Assembly: GCA_049999725.1 (NCBI GenBank)
Contig: JBNGIS010017727.1
Coordinates: forward strand, 1-61,260
DNA: 61,260 nt
Origin: Haplomitrium mnioides
Taxonomy: Eukaryota > Marchantiophyta > Haplomitriopsida > Calobryales
Direction of reading: 5' to 3'
This document shows, one piece after another, positions 11,640 through 22,721 of this stretch. The position numbers and the translations under genes were made by a program. The notes under the pieces are model-generated. The model made no database searches. It worked only from the letters and a program-made list of their open reading frames with translations, and had not been told where the DNA came from. The first letter of the stretch is position 1; the number at the start of each line of letters is the position of its first letter.

Positions 11640-12110
11640 ATCCCAAGCACGATGTCTTCAACGGAAACACTCTCTTTGATATTTTCTCATCAAAAAATCT
11701 AAATAAGAAGCCTAAAGACTCGTTGCTGACATTGTGATTGAATGAAACAAAACAACAAATAGAAATCAATATACATGCATAGATTTCTTGCCAAATCCAT
11801 GTGCTCATATGTGGAGGACACTTCACAAGGGAAACACTATCTTTGATATTTTCTCATCAAAAAAATCTAAAGAACAAGCCTATAGAATTGTTGCTCATAT
11901 CGCTATTGAATGCAACAAAACAACAAATAGAAATCAATGCACCTACATAGATTTCTTGTCTAATTCATGTGCTCATGTACGGAGGACTTCACATAGGTCT
12001 TTGGAGAGCCCATATGCACATGGGCTCTCGAAGACCTAACTCAAACCCTATGCATACATAGGCGGGTGGAAAAATTGGAAGCATATGTGTGCATTGGGTT
12101 TGGAAACCTA
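11640..12110 (+). repeat. R repeats, copies 2 and 3 in tandem
   Basis: Two neighbouring copies, about 11650-11800 and 11820-12110, share GGAAACACT(C)TCTTTGATATTT, TCTCATCAAAAAA, ACAAAACAACAAATAGAAAT and CATAGATTTCTTG. Copy 3 ends in palindromic cores (CCCATATGCACATGGG and CCTATGCATACATAGG) with CTCGAAGACCTAACTC between them, as in copy 1 at 600-860. Confidence 0.6.
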
Positions 12111-12338
12111 GTGCTTTGTGAAGGGGAGGCGTGCAAACAATCGTGAGGCTGTTGGATGGATTTGGAAGCAGGGAAGAGCAGTAAGGGGGCTTGGAGTTGA
12201 AAATAAATTATGCATAGATCTCATTTTGCCAAATATTTTTTCAATTGGTAGAAAGCCCTCAGAATGTCACCTTGTGCTCAAGTTTTTGCGCATATCTACA
12301 ATCAATAGCGGCTATTTTGAGCTAGAAACATGCTACTC

Positions 12339-13059
12339 AAAACATGAACTTTTTTTTTGGGGAAAATTTGTGATTTTTGAGTTCAAAAAACATTGAAAAC
12401 GAGGTTATTTTTTTAAAACAAAAAGTACATACATTTCTTGGATTTTTTTTGGCCATTTCAACAAGCATGATAGAGCGAGAGTCAATTTCATTATGCAAAA
12501 TCAATCAATATTATTAGTTTCTAAGAAAATATTGGAAAACTCGAATTTGATAAAAAGCATAAAAATTATGGTAAGTTTTCACCAAAAAATTGCATTTATC
12601 ATTGATTACAATTCTAAGCCCAAAAGTTGAAATACACATCACAAGAAACTGTATTGAAATATTTTTGATTGCACAAACTCTAGGCGCCCGTAGACATTGT
12701 GCTCTGTCAAACCTTTTTGTTGGAAAAAACCTACAAAACATAACAAAAAAACCCAAATAGACTAGAAGTAAAGGGAATGAGTTTGCAATAGTAAACACAA
12801 AAACAAAGAAAACAAAATACTACATGGATTTAGAAGCTTTATTCTAAAGTTCAAGAAAGAAAGAAGCTTTCACTTGTAGTTGAAAATCCATGCAATCAAA
12901 AGTTACCGTAAGCTTTCAAAAAGGTTTCAACATTTAAAAATATTTCATAATTCAGTAAAGCATATAAATAAACGTATTATAGTTCAAAACCAAAAAGAAA
13001 ATAGCTAAGAAAATTGAATTAAGATTGTAAACAAGAAACATCTCCAAGTTCTAGACTTG
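12339..13059. mobile_element. DM-1 transposase-side subterminal region
   Basis: AT-rich, no gene. It resembles 9262-9797 (TTGGATTTTTTTTGGCC, CAAGCATGATAGAGCGAGAG, CATTATGCAAAATCAAT) and the inverted copy at 54890-55080. Frames on either strand are short and not conserved. Confidence 0.6.
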
Positions 13060-13610
13060 ATTCAACTAAACAAAGGTCTCAAGATCTACAAAAGAGTCTA
13101 TGACTTGTGCACAAACAAAGTTGTAATCGGTGATCTTTATACAAAGAAGCTTGAAGGTTGTACATGAGAAGTAGAGCTTGTGGAAGGCTTGGACTTCCAC
13201 TCCAAAGTCTATGCGCGCATAGGAATCCAAGCTCAACATATGAACACTCCATCCCAAAGTCTCTATGCGCTTAAGAATCCAAACTCAACATGTAGACACT
13301 CCACCCCAAAGTCTATGCACGCATAGGAACCCGAACTCACCATCTGAACACTCCACCCCAAAGTCTATGCGTGCATAAGAATCTGAACTCACCATCTGAA
13401 CATTCCATAACAAAGATTGATAAGAACCTAGGTTTTAGGTTCCGTAGAAGAGTTTTTGTACGATGTACATTTTGCTTGCAAATCAATGTCAATGCGCATA
13501 TAGAGTTTACACTTCTACAATTAAGTATACAAACTGTAAACGTTGTATTTTTTGCAACAAACTCTACGCACATAAAAGATGTTGATTTCTAATTCAGAAT
13601 CTAAAAGTAA
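13060..13610. repeat. DM-1 palindromic array, about 52-bp spacing
   Basis: Cores CTATGCGCGCATAGGAATCC, CTATGCACGCATAGGAACCC and CTATGCGTGCATAAGAATC recur about every 50 bp at 13205-13390. The spacers are of ACTCAACATCTGAACACTCC and ACCCCAAAGT type. The array decays towards 13600. It sits between the transposase-side end and the 3' end of the transposase-like gene. Confidence 0.75.
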
Positions 13611-14043
13611 AAGCATGTACAAAGCTCTACATCTGAGTCAAACAACCCAAAGGGTTTTAAGTTTTACATCAAAGTACTTAGAAGAAAAAAACAATTAGTA
13701 AATTTAAGTAGATGATTTAGCGAGACAATAACCTTAAACTCTTCTAGAAAACAATAAAGTTGGAAATAAAATACTTACATTTTGGAGAAGAAAATATTTT
13801 CACAAAGCAAATAAAAATATTAACTAAAGATTTAGGTTTCATTTACAGAGAGTAATATTCTATTTGAAATGATTTACAATCAAAAGTAATATTCTATTTG
13901 AAATGATTTACAATCAAAAGTTTAAGTTGGTAGAAAAATTCAACATGATGCTTCAAAAGATTCTCAAGTACTTTATAAAATAATAATATTAAATTACAAT
14001 ATGCTTGAAAATACAAAATATAGAACAAAATTCTTGAATGACT
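13611..14043. other. Short spacer, no gene
   Basis: AT-rich sequence between the DM-1 array and the 3' end of the transposase-like gene. It holds a short direct duplication (AATATTCTATTTGAAATGAT at about 13852 and 13891). Nothing else is seen. Confidence 0.5.
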
Positions 14044-15669
14044 TTAGTCACTCGTCTCGACTTTGTTGAATTCATCTTCAAAACATTCATCAAGGTTTGC
14101 TTGATCTGTCTTAGTGTTAATGACAGTGATTGAATCTCTTTGAAACATTCTAGGATTGAGGGCTTTTTGTCTTTCATACTCAAATAGATTTGCTTTGATG
14201 GTAGTTAGAGTGTTTTCCTCAATTAGCTTTTTTGAGTAAGAAGAAAATCAAAAGACAAAATCGTGATTTGTATCACATCAAGTATATCAATATGTAACTT
14301 GGATTTGCATTTCCCTTTTGTTCTTACTATTTTTTCTGGGAAGTATTGTCCAAAAAATGCATCTTCAGCCAAACAAGCAAACCATTGAACTAGTACTCGT
14401 TTCAGGTTTGGAGGATCTTCCTTATCAAATGACAAAAATTTGAGAACTTTGGCAATCCAAATCAATCTGCCTTTTGGATCCAAAGCTACAACAACACAAA
14501 TAAACATTCTAGCTTTCATATCATTTAGATTGCCGAATTTACGCCCATATCGAATAATGTGCAAAATAGTCCCTTCTCGTGGCATTGGTGCTCCATCATA
14601 GATTGCTCGACGTATAGAAAGTATTTGTTGTACCAGTGTATCTTCTTGTGTCTGTTGAGCATCAAGCTGAGAATCTAGACAAACATTTTGAGAATCATTA
14701 CAAGTGTTTGACTGTTGTGAAGGTGGGAAGGTAAATTATGCCTTGAGTCATCGTTTTTTTTCAAAGATGTAGGCTGCAATCTCTTGTTGGGCAAGAAAAA
14801 AGTCATTCCGCCATTGAATATCAACATCTGTAAAGAACTTGTAGCAGTTCTCACTTATGTTGTCCCTTACCATCCGCAAGTAGCCAAAATTCATCTGTTG
14901 AAAACTGTTTGCTCCAAATCTTTGCCTTGGAATCATTTAACAGGAACTTGAATTGCTGATTAAAAGGAATATCATGTATCCTTTGAACCAGAGAGGGACA
15001 TTGCTAAAGAAATATTTTGAAATCCCAAGTCTCCAACAAAAGAGTCATATGATATTTAAGATTGTATGATAATTAAAGCGCCTCGCTAAGACTCACAATC
15101 GTGAAATCTTTGACACGTTTTAAATGTTTCGAGAATCGGCTGAACATTTGATTGATTTGATCATGAGTATGACCAACCATGAGAAATCCCACCTTGATTT
15201 TTTGAAAAAAATTCTTGGCAATAAAGAGACTAAGATGTCCAAACAAGATAGAATTCTTAGTCTCTCGTGTTGTATTTTCCAACTGAAGATACAAAGTTGG
15301 AGGCAATAGGCTTTCAAAGTCACATAATATTTTGTTGAGCATAATAACTGTCAAATTAAAATCGCTTCTCAAGTTTCTGTTTGTTAAGAAGACCCTCAAA
15401 GAAAGAGCATGATTGAATATTAAGGCACCAACAACATGCACACTCACCAAACAATCTTTATCAATGTTTTCTGGTGGCGAAGGCCAATGTAGAATAGTAG
15501 TTTGCTTTTGATCCATTCCATCAATGACAATTCTCAAGTACTTTTGACCATGGGCATAACATTTTCTTTGATGGTTTGCAAGTTTTGTTCTTTCTTTCAC
15601 TTGTTGGTCATGATGAAGAAACAGTTGGCGATTATATTTGATTGCATCATCACAAAGCACGAAGGACAT
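14044..15669 (-). pseudogene. DM-1 transposase-like gene, C-terminal part (DUF7869-like)
   Basis: The main frame at 15073-15669 (198 codons) shows IDGMDQ near the start, LQLENTTRETKNS in the middle and VGHTHDQINQMFSRFSKHL at the end. This D...ENxKN...GHTHxxI(D/N)Q pattern is known to me from DUF7869-type proteins of mobile elements; a DDE/RNase H-fold transposase is my inference. Further C-terminal pieces follow at 14748-14936 and 14223-14585 (KFGNLNDMKARMFICV, DPKGRLIWIAKV), and a last exon-like piece ends at a TAA at 14044-14046 (acidic tail, FNKVETSD). Frameshifts separate the pieces. LARD-BC splits off the N-terminal part, which resumes at 26250. The copy at 45420-46956 aligns throughout. 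Confidence 0.75.
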
Positions 15670-16073
15670 ACAAGTAGTTCAGTAAACATATGTCGATATT
15701 TATAACTTCAAAACACAACCATAGGTGCCACAAACTTTCAAGTCATCTTAAACAAGAAAAGTTTGTGGGAGATCAGAAGATTGAGGGAGATCAGAAGAAA
15801 GGATCCAGCCACAATCGAGGAAGAATCCAAAGAAGTACGGGAGATGAAGGCGAGGGGAGGAAAGTCGGGATGCAGAACAGAGGAGCCAATAGTTTTAACC
15901 ACTGCATCCTCAACTCGTGACCATTCGGGGCCTGCCATACCTTGATAGAGAGAAGAGCTCAAGGCGATCGTAGTGCAAGTTGAATCGAAGAGAATGAGGC
16001 TGAACTTAGGAAGAACGACCTTCGGGAAGTTAACCGACGGCCGTTGCCCCGAGGAGTTCGTGGGGCACCGCGG

Positions 16074-17182
16074 AAACGTGGCACTCCCGGCGTGCTTCAC
16101 GGAGATAACGGATGACATGGCGGCTCCCAAGGGTCTGAAGGTTCGACGGGATCTAGCCTTCCTATGTGAGGTGCCCCAGTTAAGGGGGATCCGATCAACC
16201 TCCCTATGTGGGTTCCCCACTTTAAAGGGTTTCGATCCATCCTACGATATGGGGAGCCCAGCTAACGGGGATTCGTTTTATGCCAAAGCGGGGACAACGG
16301 CGAAAAGGTGATCTGTCAATGATATAGCCAACAGATGAAGCAACGGATCAACAGCCGAAAGGGCAACCTATCGCAGTTCTGACATTAGTAAGGTCTGAAA
16401 GTTCGACGGGAATCTGCGGCGCGCATCGTTCTTATCATGAGGGGATTGCGAATTGGCAATATAGCGAAGGTCTGACCAGAAGAACAGCGGGAGGTGCCGA
16501 AAAGGTGATCATGCGACGATCCGACCAGAACAAGACTAAGAGGACCGAAAGGGTGATCAATCGAAGTTCCGGCCAATGGAAGATCAAGATAGCAAAAAGG
16601 TGATTCATCGACAATCCGGCTAGAGAAAGATCAGGAAATCCCAAAAAGGTGATGGAGCGACGATCCGGCAAGAAGAAGCCAGCAGCCGAAAGGGTGACAC
16701 ATCGTAGTTTCGGAAACGGCGAGGACGAAAGCTCGACAGGGCAACACTGAAAATTCGAAAATGAGCGCGCCATAGTTCTTATATCAAGCGGAAGGTAAGT
16801 TAAGCGAAGGAAGCCTCAGTTCTTATTGCGAGCGGGTGTCGAAACGGCGATAACAGGTAACGTTCTTAGTCAACGAGGGACTAATTTGCGGATGACGTGG
16901 CATCCGCAGAAGAGAGGTCAGCGCGGGTCAACCGCGGAATCCAATTAACTGCGTCGGTCCACCTACCACTTTGCAGAGCGGTGTCGGGCAGTGCGGTTAC
17001 GGATGATGTGGCGGGGTTCCGAAGGGCAACTATGGGGTTTCGCGAAGCGACGGTTGGATTCCGAGAAGTGACGACGGGGTTCCGGGGCATTTTAAGAAAA
17101 CGTGGCGCTCATGCGGGCCTCTGGGAATCTGCAGGAGTATTAGAGATTCCTCGAGAATCTTGAGCTTTGCGGATGACGTGGC
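16074..17182 (+). promoter_or_regulatory. ACGTGGC-type sites in the LARD-BC 5' LTR
   Basis: TGACGTGGC lies at 16893-16901 and 17174-17182. Variants TGACATGGC and TGATGTGGC lie at 16113-16121 and 17004-17012. Plain ACGTGGC lies near 16076 and 17100. Matching sites in the 3' LTR are at 23351, 23388, 24279, 24375 and 24449. A stress- or ABA-type bZIP response is inferred, not shown. Confidence 0.45.
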
Positions 17183-17192
17183 ACCTCTGCGG

Positions 17193-18794
17193 TGTCGTGT
17201 TGTGGATCGGCTACTACTTGCACCTATCAAGGATCTCTCTATGCAAAGGAGTATGTAAGTGCAATTCATGAAACAGATATTGATCTTATGAGGAACCAGA
17301 CCTGCCAAGGAAATGTGGGAGGATTAGGTGGTCATTAGAAGGAAAATGGGTTTTTCGGTTTTTCAGCAAAATCTGTACAGAGTAAACTGCGTTCTTGTTA
17401 GGTAAGGATTGGAGCTAATATTTCATAGGCATATTATTTATGTTAAATGTAGTTAGTATCAATTTACAAAAGTGAAAAATCTATTGTAAACCAGGAGTTA
17501 TAATTGGTCAAAGGACAAGTAGGACTCGACTTAAAAGTCAAAACAGAGAGTATATGGATAAGATAAAATGAACATATTATTTTATAGGCAGAAAGCTTAT
17601 TTAATAAGCTTTCCAACAAGATATAGTACAGGCAATTTGGACTAGTATCAAGGATTTTAGAGGGATTCTTCTAGAAGCACTAAAAAGGAGAAAAGTCAAG
17701 AAAAGCTACTTTAATCTTTGACTTGCTCTTTGAGGGAATCTCGAAATATGAAAGTAGCTTTTGTAATTAGGTACAAATAAAAGGGAATAGCTGATTAGGT
17801 CAGACGTTTGGTCAAGGAAGGCTCCAAATGAGAAGCTTCTTCTTGAAAAAGTAGGAAAAAGTTAAAGTTACTTTAGGATTACTTTTGAGAAAAGCTCCAA
17901 ATGAGAAGCTTCTTAGGAGAAAGGCAAGGATACTTTAGTAGATATTCTAGGAGATACTTTTGAATTTAAAATTAAAAGGCTAGCTTTTACCTAGGGTAAA
18001 AGCATCTCTAGATTTTACTAGTAGTAATTAAGTAGACTAGTATATAAGGACGGGGAGGAAAGAGCAAAAAGGGGGGACCTAGTTTTCATTTTGAGCTTGG
18101 AGAGGCTTGAGCTTAGACTTCATGAGGGGAGCTCATTCTTGGAGAACTATTGGGGAAGCGCTTGGAGGAGCTCTTGGAAGAGCTACTAAGAAGACTCATT
18201 AGAGGAGGACAATCACCTAGGGATTTCCAATCAAGCGACGAGTTTTGGATGTCAAGAGAAGACGTGACGGGAAAGTGGCTACAGATTTCAGAAATTGTGA
18301 GGCGAATAGACAATGTACCGCCACCATGCAATAACATCGAGTTGAAACGTTTTATCAACTTGATAAACTACTACTTATTCTTGTTAAACGACTTTGCCTC
18401 TTTGGCTGCACCATTGTATCAACGTTTGTATTCTTCAATGGAGTGGGTATGGACTGTGGAGCATGAACGAGCATTCCATCGCATCAAGGAGAGAGTTCTA
18501 AACGTCTTCAACGGGTGACTAAGGAATGACCATCGTGGTACGAGTATTTATAGTGGCTAAGATCCATATGCGTCAACGGTTGGTTGAGCAATTTGGAGTG
18601 GAAAGAATGGAGCAAATTTTGGCGGATCCTAACCCATTTGTGTTTCCTATTCTAATTCAAGCAATTTGCGAGGTCCATATCTTTGTATTATAGTAGGTGT
18701 GGCAATGTCTGTGCGGCCAATGTGTTGATGTGTGTTTACTAGCTACAGCCAGATACCCTGTGTATTCCCAGAGAAGAAAACACGTACTACGACA
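17193..18794 (+). mobile_element. Nested 1602-bp Ty3-type derivative
   Basis: The insertion has perfect termini TGTCGT...ACGACA and a 4-bp target duplication GCGG (17189-17192 and 18795-18798). The uninterrupted 3' LTR reads CCTCTGCGGGATCTG at the site, which proves the insertion. A TATA element (AGTATATAAGGACGG) near 18040 suggests that the first part is LTR. The rest holds a Ty3-type RT/RNase H piece. Too short for a full element, it is a deletion derivative. Confidence 0.8.
18260..18518 (+). pseudogene. Ty3-type reverse transcriptase/RNase H fragment
   Basis: The plus-strand frame shows VRRIDNVPPPCNNIELKRF, then INYY and DFASLAAPLYQ, and ends in WTVEHERAFHRIKE. This is the classic Ty3/gypsy junction (PPP...LRRFLGLINYYRRF...AAPL..LL...W....AF...K) between RT and RNase H. 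The catalytic RT core upstream is missing. The upstream codons (EELLEELLRRLIRGG) are not RT and may come from leader sequence. Confidence 0.8.
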
Positions 18795-20590
18795 GCGGGA
18801 TCTAAGAATCTACGGGAATATTAGAGATCCCTCAGGAATCTTGAGACTTGCGAATCCAACGGGCTACCCCGACGCGCCACATGTCAGCTGCCCAATGTCC
18901 GTGGAATCTCATTGGTTTCAGTGTCCGAGGAATCCAACGGGCTCCTCCGACGCGCTACCTTTCAGCTATCTGGCATCTGAAGGATCTCACAGGTTATCAA
19001 GCTAAAATGAGGAAGAAACAAAAGCAAAAAAGGTATGCCGATTCAAATGCGGGTTGCGAGAGCTACAGGTGTCGGTTTCGCGTGAAATCAGTCTTGTTGG
19101 AAAGAAAATGACAAGGTGCAGCTGTTTGTGTCATTTTTAGATTCTAAATCTGGTAAAACCCCACCTACAAGCTATGTAAAAATGCGAGATACACCTCTCA
19201 GCCGTGGGATAAGTGAAATAGGGACCTTCAAGGAAGGGCAGTGATGAATCGTCAAGGCTGAGAGGGGAAATGGGTGCGGGGATAGACGGGCTCGCGTTGA
19301 AGCTACAGGGACTGGTTTTTGGGTGCAAGGAAAGCAGTGAGATATGCAGGAGAGAGTTCTGGTGAGACCTTTGGTGCAGTGGGTGGACTCGTGAAGGAAG
19401 GCCATCATAGGGTGGAGGTGGACTGAGGAGGTGCTGGGAATCGCTGAGCAGGAGGCTCTAGAGGCTTAGACTACTCAGGTGTACTCACATTTGAAGGCGG
19501 ACCAACATTTGGAGGTGGACCAACACTCAGAGGAGAAGAGGATTCTTTCGGTTTGTATTTCGTGAGGGGCAGCCAAGGGGGGGTTCTAGTGTCGTCTCAG
19601 CTTTGATTTGTGCAGGAGATGAGTCCCAGCAGCATTCGAAGAAGGTTGTTGGTGTTAAAATCTTGTGGAGTCAAGAGAGGGATGGCTGTGTTAGTGCCCG
19701 CGCGCTGCATACAAGATCTAGTCGAAGCTCAAGGTGTTGTGGGTGGCCAACAGTCGAGAGGACTGTCTTCTAGAGGTGGAAGTTAAAGAAATCCTCTTCC
19801 AAGCCTGAGGAAGTAAATTCAGGGCTTCTCGCGAGGGAAGTTGAAAAACTATCTGGATAAGAGTGTGTGGGTGAGGAGCAAGAGGAAGGCTGGAATTGTT
19901 GAAGGAGGTTGGAAGAGAGATGGGTTCTTGAGAGGTGAACAAGGCAAGCAATGTTGGCAGGACATGGCGTAGGTGTAGGTGTGTCTATGTTTAGGTGTGT
20001 TGTTAGATTGGTGTTCTGTTTGTAAATCAGTGAGGTTCTTAGTTTTAGAGGGCTTGCATTCCATTTATCAGATCCTGAGGACACCTTGAACAAGGGAAGT
20101 CATGACTAACTGCATTTTATTGTGATAATTGGATGTTGGGATCTATTTCCCTTCTGGTACAACATGATTGGGTCTAGATCTGGGCTTTGAAGTATATTTC
20201 GGAAATTATTCAACATCGTATCGATCCACCTGTGTGTGTCCTTGAGAAATGCATGTAAATGAGCAAGCTGGCTACTAAAGAACTCACCAAGAGGCCATTG
20301 CAGACCAAAATCAGATACTCTGTTCTAACTGCCCCTATCTTCCAAGTGGCACCTTCCGAGGTTGAGGCTTGAAGAAGGGGTGTGACCTGCATCTGTGGGT
20401 AGTGGAGTGTGTGCTTTGGTGTTGTTGAGTGTTGTGCAGCACTCCAGAGTTGGTAAGTAGAAGTTGGGGTCCATTTTGTGCAAAGCCCCTCCCATAAAAT
20501 GTCTCGAAACACTAAGTCAGCCGTTAAGTAGGGTTAACTCTGTCGGAAAAGAGTTAAGGCTCCGACTAGGGGGCTGACATTAACAAATTT

Positions 20591-20610
20591 TTTGGCGATC
20601 ACAGCGGGAC
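20591..20610 (+). promoter_or_regulatory. Candidate primer-binding site of LARD-BC
   Basis: TTTGGCGATCACAGCGGGAC lies 11 bases after the LTR end. It resembles the TTGGCG...GTGGG start that follows 5' LTRs in several plant Ty3 (Tat-like) elements. I could not assign the tRNA. Confidence 0.5.
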
Positions 20611-20854
20611 AAAAGAATTCTGGAAAAGTAACCTTGCAGTAATTTGTTGAGTAAACAGTGGAGGAAGGAAAAGAATTCTAGAATTTTGGGAGCAGCCTAG
20701 CACCAAAAAGAAAAAGAAATAAAAGACCAACAATGAGGCGGGATTCAAAGCACCGCTGGTCTACCCGAGTTTGAGAGGAGGAGCACATACCTTATATAAC
20801 TCACTCGCTCTCTATGTCTAGAGTCCTTTGGAGGAGTTCTAGGGTCAGTTTTTG

Positions 20855-22534
20855 ATGGAGTTTGAAGAGGGTGGGACTCTCACCCAGCTGGAACAGATCA
20901 GAAAAAAGAGGGGCGATTCAGTGATTACCTTTGTTGGCCGATTCATTGAGTTGGTTTCCCAACTCGTATTGCAGCCCACCGACGAGATGCTGGTCACATG
21001 GTTCGTGGCAGCCTTAAGGAGGAAAGAGAGAGTATGGATGGAGCTGGCCAAGCCCACGTGTTTTAGGGAGGCAGTTCTTGAGGCCCAGAGTTGCAAGACC
21101 TATGGGGGGAGCGAGCCAGCAACATCCAAGGCAACGAAGGCAGCCAAGGAAAAGAGAGGTAAGCTCTCTTCTCAATGCAAGCATCGCATGAAAAATCAGA
21201 GGTGGGAAGAGTCAGATGAGGGAGAGAACCAGCTCCAAGGGTACTGGACATATGTGGTAGAACGACCAGCACAAGATCAAGCTCAACGGATGGTCCTAAC
21301 AAGTGCAGACTGCCAGTCAGAATTCAGCAAGTATACTGATTCAGCCCAATTGACTTCGGATCTGGAACTTAGCAATGAGGTAGAGGTTGCAAACTCTGCC
21401 TCAGAGCTGGTTTGTGTAGACGAAGAATTGGAAGAGGAGGCAAGCCGCCCTACCACACCGAAGGACACATTGGAGGGAGTGGCCCACCCCATAAACGAAG
21501 AATTCGAGGAGGACTGTTGCTGGTCTAACCTTGAGTCAGAGCTAAAAGGGGAGTTGCCATCAGTGTACTCAGTAAAGGGCAGTCAGGACGAGAAACTGCT
21601 TAGTGTAGTTGAGTTAGAACCCCCTCAAGTGGAGGAAGTAAGGCCAACCGAGAGCGCAGGTTGCATCCCGGAGGACCAATCTCGGCCGAGCTCTGAGCCT
21701 AAGCTAAAAGGGGAGTGGAAACCTACCCTTCCAAGTGAGGGCAGGCCTGAACCAAAAGACCCGGTTGGGATAGACCTAGACTAGATCTTAAAAAGGGAGT
21801 GGGAAGCTGCCCTCTCACTTTTTGATGAATGCAGGCTGGCAGAAGAGGACCAAGGTGGGGCAAAGCAGGAGCATGTCTTAAAAGGGGAGTGCCCCACCGA
21901 CAACCTGCACAGTGGCCCATGTGACGACCAACGGCACGACGAGGCCGAAGTGCCCCAACATGGTGAGGAGGAGATTGGTGCAGACCTAAGGCAGGCCATA
22001 AAAGGGGAGTTCTTCAATCGTGATTCTGGTAGTGGCAACCTCCAAGACCCACCATGTTGTGCAATTAAAGGAGATATTCATCAAGTGGGACAGTGGAGGT
22101 TATCAAAGGTAGAGGAGTGCAGCATCGAAGGCCAGCAACCATCTGGGGTTGAAACTCGACACGAGCTAGTGGAGGAAGTGGAAAATATGGAAGAATGGCC
22201 AACCTCCCCAAGGGAGAAAACCTCGAGCCTTTGCGAAAGTCTGCTCATCACCGAGGAAGATATGAAGAGTAGCCCAATAGCACTGGCCCTTGTACAGTTT
22301 TGTTATGTTCCCACACCAGTCATGTGTGGTGTTTTTGTTTGTTCTTGTTTTGCTGGGTTAACTTTTGGGGGATTTTTTGTGTTTCTCCCAATGTGTCATG
22401 AGAAAGGCCAGCAGAGTGGCTTGAGGAAGAAGAACGGAAGGTGGCAGCCAAGAGGGCCACAGATCTGGGCATGCATCCAGCCTGAACCAGAATATGCTGA
22501 CTCAGCTTTCATATGGGATCCAAGCCAGAGTTAG
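20855..22534 (+). pseudogene. LARD-BC Gag-like protein, interrupted by one TAG
   Basis: The ATG at 20855 opens 309 codons to a TAG at 21782-21784. The same frame then stays open to 22534, giving 560 codons in all. The N-terminus has the retrotransposon Gag core (FVGRFIELVSQL, DEMLVTWFVAALR, ELAKPTCFREAV). The middle is acidic and carries the repeated peptide (L/I)KGE at about 21542, 21704, 21787 (KRE), 21878, 21998 and 22064. The C-terminus has a hydrophobic stretch (VFVCSCFAGLTFGGFFVFL, about 22325-22390). No CCHC knuckle is visible. The first stop could be a single mutation (CAG to TAG) or a read-through site; with only one copy I cannot say. Confidence 0.7.
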
Positions 22535-22704
22535 CTATCAGGATAGTGTAGGAGTTTTGGTATGTTTGTTCCCGTGTTGTGTGAGTGGTGCGTTGTGTAG
22601 TGGCCAGGTCGACAAGGGTACCCAGCAAGAAAAGGTCAGAGCGGCGGCCACGGAGAAGCCCAAGAAGGTCAGAAAGAGGAAGGGTGTTTGCGGGGATGCT
22701 GCAC

Positions 22705-22721
22705 AATTAAAAGGGGAGTTA
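22705..22721 (+). promoter_or_regulatory. Polypurine tract of LARD-BC
   Basis: AATTAAAAGGGGAGTTA lies directly before the 3' LTR start TGTCGGCC at 22722. The LTR ends in GGGGGCT(G/A)ACA, whose complement TGTCAGCC pairs with that start. The AAAAGGGGAG word also occurs six times, in imperfect form, within the Gag frame upstream. Confidence 0.75.

Larger units (their letters stand above)
15764..20579 (+). repeat. LARD-BC 5' LTR, truncated and interrupted
   Basis: It matches 23055-26249, starting at GGGAGATCAGAAG with a short local duplication (15768-15803) and ending in GGGGGCTGACA at 20579. The insertion 17193-18794 splits it. Its first ~340 bp are missing relative to the 3' LTR. Inside are repeated blocks of the form AAAGGGTGATCNATCG...TCCGGC at about 16300-16740 and a series ending in GGGGGATCCG. 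Confidence 0.8.
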
